Positions 14,326 through 18,454 of a DNA stretch of 18,454 bases are shown here, one piece after another. The position numbers were made by a program, and so were the translations under genes. The stretch's first letter is position 1. Every line of letters starts with the position of its first letter. Below the pieces are notes generated by a model. The model was given only the letters and a program-made list of their open reading frames with translations. It did no database searches and was not told the DNA's origin. Origin of the DNA: Cytophagia bacterium (lineage in GTDB: Bacteria > Bacteroidota > Bacteroidia > Cytophagales > Cyclobacteriaceae); the NCBI GenBank assembly GCA_013373005.1, contig JABXIP010000506.1, positions 1 to 18,454 of the forward strand, written 5' to 3'.

Positions 14326-15548
14326 ACGTCTCCACTTTCATAGCAAACCGATACTTTATCGCTTCCAAAAAGAAGAACTTTATTCAGGTGCTATCATGGA
14401 TTTCCATGTTTGGTGTAGCCATTGGCACCATGGCCCTCATTGTTGTTCTTTCGGTTTTTAATGGGCTCGGAGAGGTTCTTGAAACGGTGTATTCCAGCTA
14501 TGATGCTGATTTCAAAATTGTACCCAAAGAGGGAAAATCTTTTTCATTTACTTCTGAACAGCTCGATGAAATAGCCGAATTACCCGGTGTGCAATCTTTT
14601 TCCAAGGTAATCGAAGATCATGCAGTAGCTGTTTATAGAGATCAGCAGGCGGTAGTTGCCTTGAGGGGCATTGAAGAGACTTATATTCAAACGAATAAGT
14701 TGGATACCTTCCTGCTAAGAGGAGAGGTCAAAATAAAAGAAAACGATAGAAACTTAGCGGTTCTTGGTGCCGGCTTGGCTTACGAATTAGGGGTAATTCT
14801 TGACAGCAGGTCTGTTGATTTAGAACTCATTTACCCAAGAAACCTAAGGCCTGGGGCTATGCTCAGCACCAACTCGGTGAGAAGAGTAAGACTTGCTCCA
14901 ATAGGGGTGATCAGTATCGATGCTGCTATAGACGAAAGTCTGCTGATTACTTCGCTGGATGCGGTAAGCCGAATACTAGACTACGATAATCGATATACGG
15001 CTGTAGAAGTTTACCTAAATGAGGACGCTAACCCATCTTCAATCGAAAAGCAGCTTCAGCTAGTTTCCGGTAATGGTTTTGATATTCTAGATAGTAACGA
15101 GCAACATGGAGACCTTATCAAAGTGGTGAAGTTTGAAAAGTTGTTTACTTACCTGGCACTTAGCTTCATTACCCTGATTGCCTCATTCAATATCTTCTTT
15201 TCTCTTTCTATGCTAGCCATTGAAAAGAGAAGAGATATGGCCGTTCTTTTCGCAGTTGGTGCACCAGCTAAACTGATTAAGCAAATATTTTTCAAGCAGG
15301 GGATGCTTATTGCCTGTATAGGAGCCATATTCGGAATGATTTGCGGATTACTGCTCTGCTACCTTCAAGATAAATATGGGTTGGTGGGTTTAGGTATGGC
15401 CAATGCGGTGGTTCAGGCTTACCCGGTGAAAGTAATTTGGACAGACGTTGTTCTAGTAGCTGTGAGCATTGCCCTAATTACAATAGCCACTTCATATAGG
15501 CCGGCTCTTTTGGCCTCTCGGATTAACCCCATCGAGTTTCTGGATTAA
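14322..15548 (+). CDS. FtsX-like ABC transporter permease (LolC/LolE type)
   Basis: This 408-residue inner-membrane permease has four membrane helices, one near residues 22-47 (ISMFGVAIGTMALIVVLSVF), then a large periplasmic domain of about 220 residues (MacB-PCD-like), and three C-terminal helices at about 272-300, 322-345 and 370-392, ending INPIEFLD. This is the FtsX/LolC/LolE layout. Likely role: lipoprotein release toward the outer membrane with a LolD-type ATPase, which is not in the window; other FtsX-type functions are possible. The start TTG at 14322 overlaps the rbfA stop (TTGA), giving the expected short cytoplasmic N-terminus NVSTFIANRYF; coupling to rbfA is likely. Confidence 0.9.
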   Translation: MNVSTFIANRYFIASKKKNFIQVLSWISMFGVAIGTMALIVVLSVFNGLGEVLETVYSSYDADFKIVPKEGKSFSFTSEQLDEIAELPGVQSFSKVIEDHAVAVYRDQQAVVALRGIEETYIQTNKLDTFLLRGEVKIKENDRNLAVLGAGLAYELGVILDSRSVDLELIYPRNLRPGAMLSTNSVRRVRLAPIGVISIDAAIDESLLITSLDAVSRILDYDNRYTAVEVYLNEDANPSSIEKQLQLVSGNGFDILDSNEQHGDLIKVVKFEKLFTYLALSFITLIASFNIFFSLSMLAIEKRRDMAVLFAVGAPAKLIKQIFFKQGMLIACIGAIFGMICGLLLCYLQDKYGLVGLGMANAVVQAYPVKVIWTDVVLVAVSIALITIATSYRPALLASRINPIEFLD

Positions 15549-15573
15549 ATATTTATTAGGTCATCTTTCCTTT

Positions 15574-15602
15574 TTTGAGAATAGACTAAAAGCATTAATT
15601 TG
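15574..15602 (+). promoter_or_regulatory. Possible promoter for the SNF2-type ATPase gene
   Basis: TTTG (15574-15577) and TTAATTTG (15595-15602, seven of eight matches to TAnnTTTG) are 17 bp apart. The ATG follows at 15621. The 72-bp gap holds no clear hairpin terminator for the upstream permease. Confidence 0.4.
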
Positions 15603-15620
15603 CGCATCGGTCTATAGAAA

Positions 15621-18454
15621 ATGAAGGTATCTACAGCTCAACCCTTTCAATTAATTTACTCCCTTTATCAGCATGAATATCTTGGATATCTATTTGAATC
15701 CTTTGTGGTTCAGTTAGATGATAAAGGTAGGCTAACGCTTCAGCATCAGAATATTTCATCTAAGAACGCACCAGAGTTTGCTTCCGGGCTTGATGAAAAT
15801 GATTACAAACTCATTAAGCTCATGGATGAAATTCAACAAGATTCTGTGGTGCTCAAGTTTTATAAGAAAAAAGTTAAGCCTGAAGAATTCTTTTTTAAGA
15901 TCTACGATAAGGAAAAAGGGGATAAAATTCTTCAGGAGTCAATAGAGCTATACCTGGAAATTAGAAGAGCTAAAATATTAGCCCTTCTGCACGGGAAAAT
16001 GATCTTCGAAATGGGTCGTGATGGTGAACCGGCCTGGAAGCAAATTCATTGGCAGGAAGAAAAGGCCTCAGTATTATTCCATTTTAGAAGAAACGAAGAG
16101 AATACACACTATTTCCCGACCATCAAACTTCATGGAGAAAAGCTGGAGTGGCAATATAAAGGCTCCTATCTGGTTTGCAGAGAGCCCGCTTGGATGGTGG
16201 TAGAAGATAAGCTGATTAGCTTTGAAAAGAATGTGGATGGCAATAAGCTGAAACCCTTCCTGAGTAAAAAATTCATTGTCATTCCCCAGAAGGTTGAGGA
16301 GACCTATTACGAGAAATTTGTCACCCAACTGGTGGCCAGCTTTGATGTTTATGCCAAGGGTTTTGAGATAAATTCCGAACGCTACGAGACTCAACCTGTG
16401 ATCAATTTCTCAGAACTTGTTCAAGCAACTAATGGAACACTCTTTGAAAATGGGAGTGGTCAAAATGGGAATCATTCGGAAGATGATTCTAAGATTCTTT
16501 TCAAACTGGGCTTCAAATATGGGCCATATCAATTCGGCTATGAAAAGCAGTCAACCGCTTCTGTAAAGCTTGAAAAGAGCAATGGAAGTTATGTTTTCCA
16601 CAAAGTGAACAGAGACTCAAAGCGAGAGGTAGAAACTGCCGGAGAACTACAAAAGAGAGGACTGAAATTTCAAAACGGCAGAGCAACCATGACTCGTGCC
16701 CAGGCCTTCAATTGGTTGAATGAGAATGCAGAATTCTTTGCAGAGAAGGGCATCATTGTGCATCAAACAGATGCTGAAAAAAAGAAGTACTTCGTTGGTG
16801 AGTCCAAGTTGGAAATTAAGGTTGAAGAAGGAATCGACTGGTTCGATATCAAAGCCATCGTTCGTTTTGGCGATTTTGAGATCAGTTTTCAGGAACTCAG
16901 AAAACTCATTAATAAGCAGAAAAGAGAGGTTAAGCTCCCAAACGGAGAAGTGGCAGTTATTCCAGAAGCATGGATAAAAGACTATGCGGAGCTCTTCGCT
17001 TTTATGGAGGAAACCGATGATGATAAGACCTTGAGACTTAGAAGGCATCATCTTTCGCTCATTCAAGACCTTCAAAATGGTAACCTCGCCCAGGTAACCA
17101 TGGACCGTAAGCTTCAGAAGCTGCAAGACTTTGAGGAAATAGAAGACTATGGCGTGCCTGAAAGCTTTAACGGAACCCTAAGACCATATCAAAAGGCTGG
17201 GTATAATTGGATGCGCTTTCTTTCGGAGTACAACTTTGGCGGATGCTTAGCGGATGATATGGGATTGGGAAAAACTGTACAGACGCTGGCTCTGCTACAA
17301 GCTCAAAGTGAGCACTCTTCTGGTCAGGCGTCATTGTTGGTTATGCCAACCTCCCTCATTTATAACTGGCAGCTAGAAGCATCTAAGTTTACACCAAACC
17401 TCAGAGTCTTGGTTTATACCGGTACTAACCGAGATAAAAATGCTGAGCAATTTGCCAATTATGATCTGGTAGTTACCTCTTACGGTATCACCAGAATAGA
17501 TATAGACATACTGTCGAGCTATTATTTCAATTATGTAATTCTCGATGAGTCGCAAGCCATTAAGAATCCAGATTCATTGATTGCTAAATGCGTGGGTGAT
17601 CTAAAATCGCGCTACAGACTAATTCTTACGGGTACACCTCTGGAGAATAGCACTTTCGATCTGTGGTCTCAAATGAGCTTTATCAACCCGGGGCTATTGG
17701 GTAGTGCCAAGTATTTCAAGAATGAATTTCAGCTGCCAATCGAAAAGAGGGGCGACATAGAAAAAACACGCAAGCTCAATGTCATTATTAAGCCATTCAT
17801 ACTTAGAAGACAGAAATCGCAGGTAGCCAAAGACCTCCCGGAAAAATTTGAGAGTGTAAAATACAGCCAAATGACTCCTGAGCAGGAGGAAAAGTATGAG
17901 GAGGTAAAATCGCATTATAGAAATCAGATTCTCGATACCATAGAGAAGAGTGGTATCAAAAAATCACAACTGCTCTTACTTCAGGGTTTAACCAAGCTGA
18001 GGCAAATTGCCAATCACCCAAAAATGGTTGAGCCTGATTTTGATGGTGGTTCCGGTAAAATGGAAGACATCACTTACATGATTGAGTCTGCTATTAGTGA
18101 AGGCCATAAAATCCTTGTATTTAGTCAGTTTGTGAAACACCTCAGTTTGGTAAGGGCTTATTTGGAAGACCAAAAGATTGAATTTGCTTATCTCGATGGT
18201 TCAACAAAAGACAGACAGGCACAAGTAGAGAAGTTCCAGCAGAATGACGACATTAAAGTATTCTTGATATCGCTGAAAGCTGGAGGCTTAGGGCTGAACC
18301 TTACCAAAGCAGATTATGTGTTCTTACTAGACCCATGGTGGAACCCGGCCATTGAAGAACAGGCCGTGGATAGAGCACATAGAATTGGACAAGTAAATAC
18401 AGTGTTCACGTACAAATTCATTACCCGAAATACTGTGGAGGAGAAGATTTTGGC
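15621..18454 (+). CDS. SNF2-family DEAD/DEAH-type ATPase/helicase (3' end missing)
   Basis: The frame is open from ATG 15621 to the window edge (944 codons plus two bases), so the C-terminus is missing, probably by only a few dozen residues. Residues 1 to about 510 form a large N-terminal region I do not recognise in detail, with Lys/Glu-rich segments. The helicase core starts near 515 with LRPYQKAGYNWMRFL. Visible motifs: Walker A DDMGLGKT (Lys551), Walker B DESQ (Asp642, Glu643), motif III LTGTPLENS (669-677), motif V AGGLGLNLTKAD and motif VI VDRAHRIGQ (Arg918, Arg921). DESQ in place of DEAH is common in this SNF2 group. These enzymes move on double-stranded DNA and remodel protein-DNA complexes; the bacterial RapA relative recycles RNA polymerase, but the specific role here is not known. 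No nuclease or methyltransferase gene lies beside it in the window. Confidence 0.95.
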   Translation, partial: MKVSTAQPFQLIYSLYQHEYLGYLFESFVVQLDDKGRLTLQHQNISSKNAPEFASGLDENDYKLIKLMDEIQQDSVVLKFYKKKVKPEEFFFKIYDKEKGDKILQESIELYLEIRRAKILALLHGKMIFEMGRDGEPAWKQIHWQEEKASVLFHFRRNEENTHYFPTIKLHGEKLEWQYKGSYLVCREPAWMVVEDKLISFEKNVDGNKLKPFLSKKFIVIPQKVEETYYEKFVTQLVASFDVYAKGFEINSERYETQPVINFSELVQATNGTLFENGSGQNGNHSEDDSKILFKLGFKYGPYQFGYEKQSTASVKLEKSNGSYVFHKVNRDSKREVETAGELQKRGLKFQNGRATMTRAQAFNWLNENAEFFAEKGIIVHQTDAEKKKYFVGESKLEIKVEEGIDWFDIKAIVRFGDFEISFQELRKLINKQKREVKLPNGEVAVIPEAWIKDYAELFAFMEETDDDKTLRLRRHHLSLIQDLQNGNLAQVTMDRKLQKLQDFEEIEDYGVPESFNGTLRPYQKAGYNWMRFLSEYNFGGCLADDMGLGKTVQTLALLQAQSEHSSGQASLLVMPTSLIYNWQLEASKFTPNLRVLVYTGTNRDKNAEQFANYDLVVTSYGITRIDIDILSSYYFNYVILDESQAIKNPDSLIAKCVGDLKSRYRLILTGTPLENSTFDLWSQMSFINPGLLGSAKYFKNEFQLPIEKRGDIEKTRKLNVIIKPFILRRQKSQVAKDLPEKFESVKYSQMTPEQEEKYEEVKSHYRNQILDTIEKSGIKKSQLLLLQGLTKLRQIANHPKMVEPDFDGGSGKMEDITYMIESAISEGHKILVFSQFVKHLSLVRAYLEDQKIEFAYLDGSTKDRQAQVEKFQQNDDIKVFLISLKAGGLGLNLTKADYVFLLDPWWNPAIEEQAVDRAHRIGQVNTVFTYKFITRNTVEEKIL

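Noticed and set aside
16319..16327. Another TGGGTGACA 9-mer (minus strand) inside the SNF2 gene
   Set aside because: The second block ATCACTAA is absent at the 13-base spacing and the site is inside coding sequence, so it is probably chance. It also shows that the 9-mer alone is weak evidence; only the two-block form counts.
16647..17126. 159-codon open frame on the minus strand
   Set aside because: It lies wholly inside the SNF2-family coding region, which has intact motifs on the plus strand, and its protein shows no domain pattern.

Overview
The window looks like chromosomal DNA of a marine-type Bacteroidetes, probably Cytophagales (Roseivirga, Fulvivirga or Marivirga-like). The reasons are moderate-to-low GC, no Shine-Dalgarno sequences, at least one good Bacteroidetes housekeeping promoter (TTG / TAnnTTTG before glyA), several TTG starts, and lineage-typical families: a DUF5117/5118-type metalloprotease, a doubled aspartic protease with PDZ, a TPR-CHAT protein, and an FtsX-like permease next to rbfA. 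The genus is inference. No rRNA, tRNA, insertion sequence, prophage or CRISPR array was seen. No gap between genes exceeds about 220 bases.

Layout. 1-292 (-): N-terminus of a FAD-dependent oxidoreductase, cut by the window edge. 407-2911 (+): secreted metzincin-type zinc protease, ending at a bidirectional terminator. 2959-4690 (-): two-gene unit, a small SRPBCC-fold protein and then a secreted two-lobed aspartic protease with PDZ. 4799-7888 (+): 1029-residue exported TPR-CHAT protein with a C-terminal membrane anchor, ending at a second bidirectional terminator. 7930-9511 (-): ECF sigma factor followed 4 bp later by a one-pass membrane anti-sigma-like protein with periplasmic TPRs. 9729-10232 (+): divergent single-domain response regulator. 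10308-12847 (+): tightly packed glyA-tatC-rpiB. 12841-13869 (-): polytopic membrane protein overlapping the rpiB tail. 13948-15548 (+): rbfA and an FtsX/LolC/E-like permease, overlapping by 4 bp. 15621-18454 (+): SNF2-family ATPase that runs off the right edge.

The most interesting part is 4799-10232. A protease-fold TPR-CHAT protein predicted to be periplasmic lies beside an anti-sigma-like protein whose TPR half is also predicted periplasmic and whose N-terminal half would hold the sigma factor in the cytoplasm. This suggests, but does not prove, a signalling chain in which CHAT proteolysis releases the sigma factor. It recalls the TPR-CHAT/Csx30/sigma arrangement of type III-E CRISPR systems, but without CRISPR. 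In the divergent gap between the sigma gene and the response regulator I found a two-block element, TGGGTGACA-N13-ATCACTAA, present once in front of each gene, in matching orientation and with identical spacing. It is a strong candidate for the promoter recognised by this sigma factor (autoregulation plus control of the response regulator), and it moves the probable start of the response regulator to the ATG at 9729.

The rest is mostly housekeeping: one-carbon metabolism (glyA), twin-arginine export (tatC), pentose phosphate isomerisation (rpiB), 30S maturation (rbfA), a lipoprotein-export-type permease, and a chromatin/RNA-polymerase-remodeller-like ATPase.
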